A DNA stretch of 28,546 nt, from assembly GCA_003427395.1 (NCBI GenBank), contig BFEA01000028.1, positions 1,102,873 through 1,131,418 on the forward strand, given 5' to 3'. This DNA is from Chara braunii (lineage: Eukaryota; Streptophyta; Charophyceae; Charales; Characeae). This document shows positions 9,534 to 18,445 of this stretch, piece by piece; the stretch's first letter is position 1, and the number at the start of each line of letters is the position of its first letter. The position numbers were made by a program, and so were the translations under genes. Below the pieces are notes generated by a model. The model did no database searches. It was not told the DNA's origin and was given only the letters and a program-made list of their open reading frames with translations.

Positions 9534-9752
9534 AGATGTCCATGTGGCCACGGCCGCGATGTCTAGGCCACACATGTGGCTGGGCCACGGCCGCGATGTC
9601 CAGGCCACGCCCGCGGCTGGGCCACGGCCGCGATGTCTGGACCATGGCCGCAATGTCTAGGCCACGCCCGCGATGTCTAGGCCACACCCGCAGCTGGGCC
9701 ATGGCCGCGATGTCTAGGCCACGCCTGCGGCTGGCCATGGCCATGATGGGCC
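9534..9752. repeat. CG-rich minisatellite GGCCGCGATGTC
   Basis: Words GGCCGCGATGTC, TAGGCCACGCCCGCG and GCTGGGCCAC alternate in a higher-order order, with a unit of about 40 bp made of two related halves. It includes many CpG sites and NotI-like GCGGCC-type words. It is confined to the core of the fold-back element. Confidence 0.85.
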
Positions 9753-9762
9753 ACAGTCGTTG

Positions 9763-9785
9763 AAAAAAAAAAAAAAAAAAATAGA

Positions 9786-9816
<31 letters not shown>

Positions 9817-9838
9817 CACACACAGACACACACACAAC
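9763..9838. repeat. A tracts followed by (CA)n microsatellite
   Basis: Two A runs separated by TAG are followed by about 18 CA units with one CAGA interruption. This lies between the minisatellite and the right arm of the fold-back element. Confidence 0.9.
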
Positions 9839-10041
9839 CACCTTAACGAAATCGCCACCCTGACACCACTGCCGGCCTGAGTTACAACCGCCTTTTCAAA
9901 CTCAGGCCTTGACAAAGTTGCCGACTGCCCATTTTTTCTGCCCATTACAAACTCCCATGTGACATAAACGTTCTTCCCTCAAAAAAAAAAAAAAGACTCT
10001 CCAAACTTTAGCCGGCATTCTTTCTTCTTTTTTTCCTCAAT

Positions 10042-10065
10042 GCTGGGAACAAAACCCAGTGTCCC
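10042..10065 (-). repeat. 3'-tail motif copy 5
   Basis: GGGACACTGGG...CCCAG in sense orientation, with the loop changed to TTTTGTT while the G-C stem is kept. A T-rich stretch on the plus strand (10020-10034) suggests a decayed A-rich tail. The plus-strand flank (CATTTGGAGTACCCAGCTTG, then GGCTGAGAACTACTG) resembles the flank of copy 10 near 21040. Confidence 0.65.
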
Positions 10066-10199
10066 TCATGAAAGTTTGACAGATCATTTGGAGTACCCAG
10101 CTTGGGCTGAGAACTACTGTGCTAGTGACAATAACTTGTCTGAGTTGTCTCTAGTTTAGCAGGCATTAATGCAATTTTCCCAGAAAAAAGGAATGGCAT

Positions 10200-10640
10200 G
10201 CATTCTGGCCTTAGGATCTATAGCCTGCCAGATCAGCGGGCAGGCAGGCCTCCTCTGGTTGATTGCTCATTTGGCAGTCCCAACACTGCACTGCAGTCTG
10301 CGGTACCTAGGACGAAACACTGAGTCATCTGTTCGTTGAGTGCCTGCGGGTCGCAGAATTTTGGACACATTGGGAACAGCATGCATGCCAAGGTAGCCTG
10401 CCCTTTCGATCCTTTCCGAGACTGAACCCCTAAAGTGGGAGCGGGAGTGTGGGCAATCTCGTGCTGTAGAAACGAGGCAGTTAGGGAAGATTGTTCTGTT
10501 CTGTTCCGCTACCAGCAATCACCGCGGGTCTGGTCCTTGGCCTCTACAACACCCTGGGTCAGATTCTGTATTGGTGGCCAAGATTCTGGCTTATGCTCAA
10601 GATAACATAAGGTTCACACTGTAAGCCGAGGTCAACAGGA
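10200..10640 (+). pseudogene. zf-RVT-like relic of a different retroelement family
   Basis: The plus frame reads VCGT, a stop, then DETLSHLFVECLRVAEFW and THW, the spacing expected for the second half of a zf-RVT zinc motif (Cys, then His-x4-Cys, then a Trp-rich stretch). Upstream and downstream codons contain stops and shifts (for example LYNTLGQILYWWPRFW near 10540-10595). The sequence is unlike the window's main LINE family, so it probably comes from another one. Short and decayed; moderate confidence only. Confidence 0.45.
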
Positions 10641-11748
10641 ATATCGGAGGATACCAAGGGGAACGCCGGCACAGGAGACCTCACTCTACAAAGTATGAGG
10701 CCAGTATGACTCGCTAGTGCAGGTCGATAGAGCCTTCACGAGACTATCTTTCAGCTTGTTCTTCAAAGCCTTGGGCTGAGAGGGCGAAGTCACCGGTAGC
10801 TGGGGGGGGGAAAGAGGGGGGAACAAACTGGTGAAAGGTATAGGGGCATAGGGGTATAATCTGGGGAGGAGGGAAGATAGGGGGGGGGGAAGGAGGGGAC
10901 AACAACTCATCTGTAAAATAATAAGCGAGGTGTGAAGATCAGGCAAGCAAGTTGACAATGGCAATGAGAGGTGAGGACAACAGTTAAGTTGAAAACCAGC
11001 AAAAAATGGGGAGCCCACAGGAATCAAAGGGTGAGGATGAGGGCAAGATGGGACAGCTAAGGGGCCTGCATATTCTCGAATAGCTAAGGTAAGGCAAACA
11101 TAGGGTAAAGTTTGCAAAACATGGGTCTTCATGTCTCGAAGCAGGGACGTAAGAAATAAACAGGTATATGGCAGTACAGTGAGGGACTCGTGAGCGTTAG
11201 AAGATGACAAACGAAGTAGGGGCATATATACAAAGCGAAGGCACAAGTATGACATGAGACATGAAGCATGGTGTATGAAACAAAGGGAAGGCACAAAAAT
11301 AATACATGGGATTGAATGGAACACTCACAATTCTTACATACACTACCAAGAAATACGGCAGAAAGGCCACTTGAGTGGATAGAGTAAATCAGCAGGCTCG
11401 CTAGACGAAGCGTCTCTATCGGTCCTCAGAGGGGAAGGCGAACGACAGGGTGAGAGGGGTAAGAATCATGGAAAGTGTTTGGTGTTTTCCTCCCCATAAG
11501 AAGGGGCCCTGGCCAACGTGAGAATCTGATGGTTCACGAGAAGACTGGGTACCAAGCGGAGTCTCCCGGCCTTGGGCACTCACCCGCAAGCAACCCACCC
11601 TTTTATGACAGCGTTTTCTTCTGCTTTCTATGTTTATCGGTGATAAGCAACCGGACTGCTGGCCCCCAGAATAGATGGGGCACCTGTGTGAGTGTGCGTT
11701 TGAAAAAAAAAAAAAAAAAAGATTTCACATGACCCTAAGGCGACAAAC
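10641..11748. other. Unassigned, G-rich on the plus strand in part
   Basis: No supported gene. At 10800-10910 the plus strand has many G runs (G8, G6, G4, G10 and others) and could form G-quadruplexes. A long minus-strand frame (10686-11324) is Pro/Leu/Ser/Cys-rich and mirrors this bias, so I do not call it a gene. An A tract at 11703-11720 looks like a retroposed 3' end on the plus strand, but no motif precedes it. Confidence 0.5.
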
Positions 11749-11847
11749 TCCATCTATTGGTGGGGAGCTGCACCTGCTAGAAATCGGGTCCAGCGTCCCC
11801 GTACAATGATGAAATGTGTATCAGCTGGAAATCGGGTCCAGTGTCCC
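11749..11847 (-). repeat. Two stacked 3'-tail motifs (copies 6 and 7)
   Basis: Copy 7 (11824-11847) has the stem CTGGA/TCCAG with loop CCCGATT. Copy 6 (11749-11800) has CTGGA/TCTAG (one G-T wobble) with the same loop, then the CCCCACCAATAGATGGAG block. They lie about 24 nt apart, in the same orientation. The shared loop sequence CCCGATT suggests a local duplication rather than two unrelated insertions. No T run follows copy 6. Confidence 0.75.
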
Positions 11848-12514
11848 TATGCAGTGATGTGTAGTTATCTCCTACTCAGCATCCAATGCAGTCTATATGT
11901 GTTCGTTAGTCAGCATATGTCACATGAAAGGCTCGCGAGCCTCCAATTCGGACTTTCCATAGTGGCCTTCCACGTTCACGACAACCAGCCCAGGCCCAAG
12001 TCGAAAAGCTCTTACCATGACTCAGGCTAAGGTGAAGTGTGTGGTTTAAACCACCAGTACATCCAGCTATTGGGCGCGGGCTCTTTTCGGAGTCCGCCCA
12101 CTGCCGATTCAATTTATCTACATCGCTGGGCCTCCGAAATTTTTGTAGGCGACGAGTTTTTTTTCCAGCAAGGCTGGGGCCGTGTACTGGCGGTTTAAGT
12201 ACGAGTAGGATCCCACCCAGTTATAGCAGTGATCAGCAACTATGCAAAACCAAAGCCCTTGGTGGAGGATGCTATGGCTCTGGCACAATAGCTTCAAAAG
12301 CCTTCAAGTACTACTTCATTCTTATATGATGCAAACAATCACAGGCTGAAGTCTCAAGGACAGAAATCATCCAGTTGTGGTGAGATTGTACTACTAATAT
12401 GCCCGATCCCATCTGGACTTGGAAACGAATTGCCGTTGGGCTGGAATAGTACTGGGATGGGTTTGAAAAGTCAGACTGATGTACCTCTCTTTCTTTTCTT
12501 TTCCTTTTTAACAG
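11848..12514. other. Unassigned sequence
   Basis: I see no gene or clear repeat. A pyrimidine-rich stretch ending in TTTTTAACAG at 12488-12514 resembles a plant 3' splice site, directly before the 42 bp duplication. No supporting exon can be identified. Confidence 0.4.
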
Positions 12515-12598
12515 GTCCTTACGGTCCTGGATCCTTTTCCATTCTGGGGAGCGTCAGTCCTTATGGTCCTGGATCCTTTTCCATTCTGCGGAGCGTCA
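12515..12598. repeat. 42 bp tandem duplication
   Basis: Two copies start at 12515 and 12557, each with GTCCTTAYGGTCCTGGATCC followed by TTTTCCATTCTG-GGAGCGTCA. There are only two differences over about 40 bp, so the duplication is recent. The plus frame through it reads PYGPGSFSIL twice. Confidence 0.85.
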
Positions 12599-12687
12599 GT
12601 CCGGTTCCTTTCCGCCCGCGAGTAAAACAAAAAATTGGAATACATGGTGAACACCCTCACGCTTCCTTCCGTCTGGCCGAAAGAACC

Positions 12688-12731
12688 CTGACCAGCATTG
12701 ATTGCTCCTGATTAGGAGGATTGACTGTCAG
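12688..12731 (+). repeat. Two-stem structured element, copy 1
   Basis: Outer stem CTGAC/GTCAG and inner stem CTCCT/AGGAG. The conserved single-stranded words are CAGCATTGATTG and GGATTGACT. It lies immediately beyond the poly-A end of L4. Confidence 0.6.
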
Positions 12732-12830
12732 CTTGCCCTACCCTTTTTTTTTTTCTTTTTTTTTTTTGAAACAGACCCTGCAGTGCTAGTGATGCTATTG
12801 TGGGCAGACATCACTAGCACCTGGAGAGAG

Positions 12831-12883
12831 GCTCCATCTATTGGTGGGGAGCAGCACCTGCTGGAAAACGGGTCCAGCGTCCC
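12831..12883 (-). repeat. 3'-tail motif copy 8 (L4), with second stem-loop
   Basis: Stem CTGGA/TCCAG around CCCGTTT, then CAGGTGCTGCTCCCCACCAA and TAGATGGAGC. The second stem at 12785-12818 is a perfect 10 bp GCTAGTGATG/CATCACTAGC with a 14-nt loop. The T run 12744-12767 is the antisense A tail. Confidence 0.88.
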
Positions 12884-12944
12884 TTATGCAGAAAGATCCA
12901 ATATGAAACATAGACAAGAAACAGGATGGTATGTCTGGAAAAAG

Positions 12945-12991
12945 CCTGCCAGCATTGATTACTCTGGAGTCCAGAGGATTGACTGAGCAGG
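12945..12991 (+). repeat. Two-stem structured element, copy 2 (antisense in L4 3' UTR)
   Basis: Outer stem CCTGC/GCAGG, inner stem CTCTGG/CCAGAG. It shares CAGCATTGATTACTC and GAGGATTGACTG with the other copies. It lies between the L4 coding end and its tail motif. Confidence 0.65.
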
Positions 12992-13339
12992 TGTGAGAGG
13001 TGGTCCCCTTCTCCTTCTTCAGCCCTTTGTCCGGTCAGGGTTCCGGGAGGAGCCACTGGGGTCCACCAGTGGGGTCTCCTGCCGTCTTCCTGCCACTCCT
13101 CAAAACAGTCCCCTTGCTTTGATACTGTCCTCTGCCAGGTGTACCCAGCTGCCACCCACCCCCACTGGGTCAAAAAACTAGTAACAAAAAAAGGAAAGGG
13201 GGAAAACAAAGATTGAAAGTCCCCAACAGCCACCCCTATGTCAGAATGCTAGATAACAGAAGGACCGAGATTAGAAGATTTAGCAGTGAAACACCATGAA
13301 ACAGCAGGTTTGGGCAGGGATTTTATAGACATAATTTTA

Positions 13340-15003
13340 GGGACCATGGGTGGGGAGGGAATGGGTCCGGAAACTCCTCTGCAGGTCTCATGGGGATGCT
13401 CGAATCAATCGACAGCCACTCCTTGAATCTCAGGCGGTAGTCTCTTGGGATTTCCTCTCCCTGGCTGCCCTCCCCATCCTCCCGACCCTCTCAATCCCCT
13501 GACCAACACACTTCCGCTACCCATCCCTCCCGGTCCCCGCCCAACCATTCCCTAGAAAACTGTAATAAACGTTCCCTAATGTCTTTGGATCTATGGAATT
13601 TGTCGAGAGATTGCATAGTTGACTTCCACCTATGCGAGAGCTCCAGTAGGAAGTGCATTTTGAACTGCTCCACCCTCTCTTCTCCCTCTACACGTACCTG
13701 GTCCAAAGTTAGGACACAGCGTTGCCACCACAGGACCCACATGACCCACATGACCGTTCTTCGGGACAGGTGAAACATGTTTGACACAAAGGTGTTGTCT
13801 TGGAAGGGTCGACAGTAACCCAATAAGATGGCCCGCCAATCCCACGACCATGGATATCCCGGAACGATTTGCTGCCACACCTTGTCCCACCACCTCCATG
13901 TCAAAACTGCTGCTAGGCATTGCAAAAATATGTGTTCAATTGTCTCTGCCCTCTTCCTAGCCGGAAAACCCAACAGACAACGAGAGCACCAAGGGAGCGC
14001 ACAGCCTTGTTGCACCAGCCGCGAATGGTTAATTAGCCAGTCGTTTGTAGGTAAGCACCGATTCAAGATCTGCCATTGTAAGGATTCCAAGTTTCTTCGC
14101 GGGTCTACACTTGGTGTCGCCGAACCATCGTATCGGTGTGAGAAGGTGTCTCTCCACGTTGAGGTGCTTCTGCCATCTATCGATCACCGTGTCTTTTAGG
14201 CATCGCTTGGCTCTAAGCATTCTATACATCGCTTTCACCGAGAGACCCGACAATGTTTTAGGTTTTGATTGTCGTTGGTTATGTCGTGAGACGGGGTTCC
14301 AGACCCACTCCAATGGATCTATTGGGAGATCTTCTATGGCTATCTCAGGGAGAAAGGACCGCCGGCAGTCTCCTTCCCCGATTACCCTGGTTCTGTGTAG
14401 TTCATCCTTCAAAGTCCATTGGAAGGGGTCCCGATTCCCTTCCAGCCCTCCTTTTCCTTTTATGTTGAATCACTCGATCAACACATCATCCATCCGAGCT
14501 ACATGAACCAGGCCTACCCCGTAGGTCCTCCCTTCCATGGGAATCCAGTCTCCCTCCCTCAACACCGAACCTCTGCGAAGGATGGGCCACCACCCTACTA
14601 GAAGGCCCTCCGTTATTTCTTCAAGTGTTGACTCAACATTGTGACAGTATCTCAATTCCTCCCTCAACTTCGCTAGCCCCTTCCAGTCCTTCCTCTCCCT
14701 GTCCCAAAGGTCGCCCACTCGAATCACCCCATTCATTACCCACCCATTCCATGGAGCATCAGTACTGCAGAAGATCTGATCCCTTTCGTTGGTAATCCAA
14801 CGGTTTCCAAACAGAGGTTGTCTTGCCACCTCCTCCCACCTGTTTGGGGGTGGGCGATTCGGGGGCGGGAGCCCCCTCCAGATTTTTAACACGCGGGGCC
14901 AGAAATCATCTCTCCGTCCCTACCCCCCCGGGGGCACCGAGGCACTCTCCAGTAGTGATCGTCCAACCATCGGAGAGGGTGAATGGATTGAGGGGCCGCA
15001 GTC
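13340..15003 (-). pseudogene. L4 ORF2 post-RT, zf-RVT and C-terminus, broken
   Basis: Pieces in order: HPLRWLDDHYWRVPRC (about 14990-14940); NRWEEVARQPLFGNRWI and GVIRVGDLWDRE (14892-14470); then IAIEDLPIDPLEWVWNP and GLSVKAMYRMLRAKR (14412-14029); then zf-RVT LQWQILNRCLPTNDWLI, LPWCSRCLLG, IEHIFLQC and WRWWDKVW (14090-13491), giving Cys-x2-Cys...His-x4-Cys. After the stop at 13491 a shifted frame continues IPRDYRLRFKEW and FPDPFPPHPW to about 13340, matching the end of L3. At least three frame breaks are needed. A WVMWVLWW repeat near 13740 looks like a small in-frame duplication. Confidence 0.8.
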
Positions 15004-16078
15004 CAGGGTTGTCGAGCCCCGGCCCCGGGGCCCCGGCGGGGTTCCGGGGTTCCGGGGGTGGGCACCCCCAACCCCGACTCCAGACCCCCCCGCAAAAAAA
15101 AAAAATTAAAAAAAAAATTAAAAAATAGTGGGGGGTGCGCAGCGAAAGCGCGCACCACATGGGCTAAACCCCAAAAATGGGGTTTTATGCCCCACCCCGG
15201 ACCCCCCCCCGGGGCCACACCCNNNNNNNNNNNNNNNNNNNNNNNNNNNNNNNNNNNNNNNNNNNNNNNNNNNNNNNNNNNNNNNNNNNNNNNNNNNNNN
15301 NNNNNNNNNNNNNNNNNNNNNNNNNNNNNNNNNNNNNNNNNNNNNNNNNNNNNNNNNNNNNNNNNNNNNNNNNNNNNNNNNNNNNNNNNNNNNNNNNNNN
15401 NNNNNNNNNNNNNNNNNNNNNNNNNNNNNNNNNNNNNNNNNNNNNNNNNNNNNNNNNNNNNNNNNNNNNNNNNNNNNNNNNNNNNNNNNNNNNNNNNNNN
15501 NNNNNNNNNNNNNNNNNNNNNNNNNNNNNNNNNNNNNNNNNNNNNNNNNNNNNNNNNNNNNNNNNNNNNNNNNNNNNNNNNNNNNNNNNNNNNNNNNNNN
15601 NNNNNNNNNNNNNNNNNNNNNNNNNNNNNNNNNNNNNNNNNNNNNNNNNNNNNNNNNNNNNNNNNNNNNNNNNNNNNNNNNNNNNNNNNNNNNNNNNNNN
15701 NNNNNNNNNNNNNNNNNNNNNNNNNNNNNNNNNNNNNNNNNNNNNNNNNNNNNNNNNNNNNNNNNNNNNNNNNNNNNNNNNNNNNNNNNNNNNNNNNNNN
15801 NNNNNNNNNNNNNNNNNNNNNNNNNNNNNNNNNNNNNNNNNNNNNNNNNNNNNNNNNNNNNNNNNNNNNNNNNNNNNNNNNNNNNNNNNNNNNNNNNNNN
15901 NNNNNNNNNNNNNNNNNNNNNNNNNNNNNNNNNNNNNNNNNNNNNNNNNNNNNNNNNGGGTGGCGGGGTTGGGGCAGGGCCGGGGTTGTTTTTGCGGGGG
16001 CGGGGGTCGGGTAGCCCCGCGGCGGGGTTCCGGGGTTGAAACCCCTACCCCGGCTTGGGCCCCGGGGATCCCCGCGTG
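15004..16078. mobile_element. Extremely GC-rich insert with hairpins, containing the gap
   Basis: It sits between two blocks of L4 coding sequence that are contiguous in L3, so it is an insertion. Both ends carry the 18-nt direct repeat CGGCGGGGTTCCGGGGTT (15034-15051 and 16020-16037). Inside the left part is an A/T-only stretch (15093-15126) and a hairpin GTGCGC-A-GC-GAAA-GC-GCGCAC (15135-15155) closed by a GNRA-type tetraloop. A second stem GGGC/GCCC with AAACCCC/GGGGTTT follows (15161-15194). The remaining visible sequence is nearly pure G/C. No coding signal. The element class is unknown to me. Confidence 0.6.
15223..15957. other. Assembly gap (735 N)
   Basis: A run of N. Long open frames reported across it are artefacts. 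The extreme GC content of both flanks is the likely reason for the failed assembly, so the true length is uncertain. Confidence 0.99.
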
Positions 16079-18400
16079 ACAACGCTGGCCGCAGAGGCCA
16101 GACGGGCGATTTGTGCCAACGTCAGCGGCCTCCATACTAATGGCTTCTCGAAGATCAATCGTACCACAACGGCCATTTCGTCAAAACAGACATATTATAT
16201 TTTTTGAACGAAATTGAAATTGAGTTTTTGGGCCGAAATCCACTCCAGTTTTTTGGATCCTGGGGCTAGATGTATCCGGTCTCAGCTTGAGGTCAGATAC
16301 ATCTAAGGGGTCTGACGTTCTAGGAACGCCGGACCCCGAGGAGCCAAAAATTTGGACCAGATTTCGGCCCAGAAACTTAATTTCAACTTCGTTCAAAAAA
16401 TATAATATGTCCGTTTTGACGAAATGGTTATTCCACTCATTGTAAACTGAGGGCTTGAGATTGAGTGAGAGGGTCTAGGATACCGAGGCCTCCTTTTGCC
16501 TTGGGTTCAATAACCGAATCCCATGCCACCCGGCTGATAGCGTGGGGGTTTTCACTATCCCCTCTCCATAGGTAAGTTGCTACTTTCCTCTTCAAGGTCT
16601 TCAAGGCCCCTGGGCTCAGTGGCCAAAGTACCGATTTGTACCAAAGGGTGACTAAGACGACATTGTTGATTACCAAGGCTCGTCTGAAAAGAGATGTATG
16701 CTACTATGTTGCTGGTTCCATTGGGAGAGCTTACCAAACGTCGAGGCTGATAACCATCCGTCACTTTCGAGGGATAGACCTAGCGCTGTCATCTTTATCC
16801 CCAAAATCCGGATTGGGGATTCTGGGGCCACCCAGGTGATGTGTTGTCCTTCCGGGGGATGACCTCCTTGATGGTGGAACCACCATCCTATCGTTTTTTA
16901 ACCCCAGTTAACAACCATATCCGAGAGGGTGCAGAAGAGGTTACATCCATGTTTTGATGTGTGGCGTCGGCCATAATTGTGAGATTATCTGCGAATAGCG
17001 AATAAATCGGCACAGCTTCCTCAGGGATGCCGACTACTTGAATTCTCCTTAAATCTTTGCTCTGTCGGAGGTTGGCTGCTAATGTTTTCATGATGATAAT
17101 GAACAAGAAGGGGGCAATGGGGTCCCCCTGTCTAACTGAACATTGCAGTCTTATCTTTGGGCTCATAGACCCGTTTACCTGAACGCTAGTGGTCGCATTG
17201 CAGTGCAGAATACACACCCACCTCCGAAAGTTGTTACAGAAATTCAGTTTTTCCATGCACTTATCAAGGAACGTTCAGTCATTGTCATAAGCTTTCTCGA
17301 AGTCAATGAAGATGAGTGCGGCGTTACTTTTGGACTGATGGGCCAAGCTAGTTATCTCATTGATTAGGGGTACGTTTTCTTGGATGTTCCGATTACGCAT
17401 GAAGCCAGTCTGGGCCGGATGAATGATGTTGTTCATTACCTCACTCATTCAGTTAATCAGTGTTTTTGACAGCATCTTATAAACGACCGTTAGAAGTATG
17501 ATGGGACGGTAGTTTCGGATGTTCATTTTGTCCCCTTTGTTATGAAGTAACGTTAACACCCCTTGTCCTACTAATTCCCCCAACTCTCCAGAATCTCATA
17601 CCTCCCTATAAAAAAATTTCAGGTCCTCACTCAGGAGAGGCCACAAAGCCTCCCAAAATTCCTTGGGAAAACCGTCTATGCCTGGGGTCTTTTCTTCCTC
17701 CATTTGCATAAGTGCCGTCCAAATTTCCTCTTTGGAGACTTGACGGTCCAGATGGTATTTCTGTACCGAGGAGAGACGGCCCTCCATCGGGCATAGGAAA
17801 TCCTCTAACTCTCTCTGACGGTCTACCCCCTGCCGTTGGGGAATGTGGGAGGAAAAGAGGTCTTTGTAAAAGGATCTCGCGATCCTTACAGAATGAGCTG
17901 TGGTGGTAGCCAACTGATCAGTCACAGGGTCCAAAAGGGCCTCGATAGTGGTGCGGTGTGCTCTCAGAGAAGCCAAACTGAAAAATTGAGAGTCCATGGT
18001 ACCTTTGATGATCCATTTTGCTAATTTGCCTCAAATCATAATTCCTTGCCACCTATGTTATGCAAGTTGAAGAAATTGTTTCTGCAAATTTTGAATATCC
18101 AGGATATGATCATTAGAGTTGTCCTGGTTAAGCAGATTGTGAAGACTTTTGTGAACATCTATTTCATGTGCATGTCGTCTACTTGCTAACAACTTCGAAT
18201 ATTCCTTACATTTTCTGGCTAGGAAGAATAGTCCGTTTGTAAACCATCGGATCTCCGAATCGAAGGAGTGTTTCTGGTCTCTCCAATAATTCCAGACATC
18301 ACAAATGTATGTGAGGAAAAAATTGTCTTTAAACAAGGATTAGTTTTCCTCTCATAACCTTTCTAGGTCTGTCGAATGTGTCGCGTACAACAAGAAAACT
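16079..18400 (-). pseudogene. L4 reverse transcriptase region, catalytically mutated
   Basis: A plant LINE-type RVT_1 domain is read in several frames on the minus strand. In order: a linker (18336-18058), then EEKTPGIDGFPKEFWEAL (17997-17596), then HNKGDKMNIRNYRPIILLT, QTGFMRNRNIQENV and ALIFIDFEKAYD (about 17570-17283), then VRQGDPIAPFLF and YSLFADNLTIMAD (17256-16888), then RILGIKM, LVINNVVLVTLWYKS and EPKAKGGLGILDP (to 16437), with IFEKPLVWRPL resuming after the MITE. The first catalytic Asp (IDFEKAYD) is present. The metal-binding pair normally FADD is FADN here (about 16995-16984), so this copy could not polymerise even without its stops. The upstream endonuclease is absent. Confidence 0.85.
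16173..16427. mobile_element. 255 bp MITE with 68 bp terminal inverted repeats and nested hairpins
   Basis: The arms 16173-16240 and 16360-16427 match at 64 of 68 positions, and all four differences are transitions. They start CCATTTCGTCAAAAC and include CATATTATATTTTTTGAACG. The ~119 bp centre has a 10 bp stem TAGATGTATC/GATACATCTA (16267-16305) and a longer hairpin GGGGTCTG...CGTTC-TAG-GAACG...CGGACCCC (16307-16337). No coding capacity. It interrupts L4 codons. I could not identify a target-site duplication, so the superfamily is undetermined. Confidence 0.85.
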
Positions 18401-18408
18401 GGAAGATT

Positions 18409-18431
18409 CGACAATCTACTTCAGATTGTCG
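18409..18431. repeat. Perfect 9 bp hairpin between L5 and L4
   Basis: CGACAATCT, a 5-nt loop ACTTC, then AGATTGTCG. It falls at the approximate junction of the L5 3' end and the L4 5' end. It could belong to either element or be chance. Confidence 0.5.
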
Positions 18432-18445
18432 TCCCAATTTGCCCT

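Larger units (their letters stand above)
9351..9959. mobile_element. Fold-back (long-TIR) element with minisatellite core
   Basis: The left arm (about 9351-9470) and right arm (about 9853-9959) are inverted repeats, nearly identical over the inner ~65 bp: GGCCTGAGTT, GGCGGTTGTAACTCAGGCC, GGCAGTGGTGTCAGGGTGGC. Outer parts match less well (GAGTTCGCAAAGGCAG against GAGTTTGTAATGGGCAG). Each arm holds its own perfect 10 bp stem, GGCCTGAGTT/AACTCAGGCC, at 9415-9449 and 9874-9908. The core has no coding capacity: a CG-rich minisatellite, then A tracts and a CA repeat. I see no clear target-site duplication. The structure fits a non-autonomous DNA transposon or fold-back element of unknown superfamily. 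Confidence 0.75.
12744..18400 (-). mobile_element. LINE L4, longest copy, split by two insertions
   Basis: Minus-strand order: linker upstream of RT (18336-18058), reverse transcriptase (17997-16437), a MITE insertion (16427-16173), a short continuation (IFEKPLVWRPLTLAQIARLA, 16160-16079), a GC-rich insert with an assembly gap (16078-15004), the post-RT region (15003-14029), zf-RVT (14090-13491), C-terminus (to about 13340), 3' UTR with a two-stem element (12991-12945), tail motif (12883-12831), second stem-loop, and A tract (T run 12744-12767). Joining the pieces into one element is inference. It rests on shared orientation, the expected domain order, and L3 showing the same peptides contiguous across the insert site (ALTQIAALAP, then DPLIWLQDRYW). 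The endonuclease domain is missing. Confidence 0.7.

Noticed and set aside
9411-9945. 143-codon minus-strand ORF across the fold-back element
   Set aside because: Made of poly-A/CA and minisatellite translations. No protein signal.
10686-11324. 212-codon minus-strand ORF
   Set aside because: Pro/Leu/Ser/Cys-rich, explained by G-rich plus-strand bias. No domain, and no support for coding.
12688-12991. Hammerhead ribozyme
   Set aside because: The conserved CTGANGA and GAAA core words are not present on either strand of the structured element.
14886-16135. Long open frames of 300-398 codons on both strands
   Set aside because: They consist mostly of the N run 15223-15957 and are artefacts.
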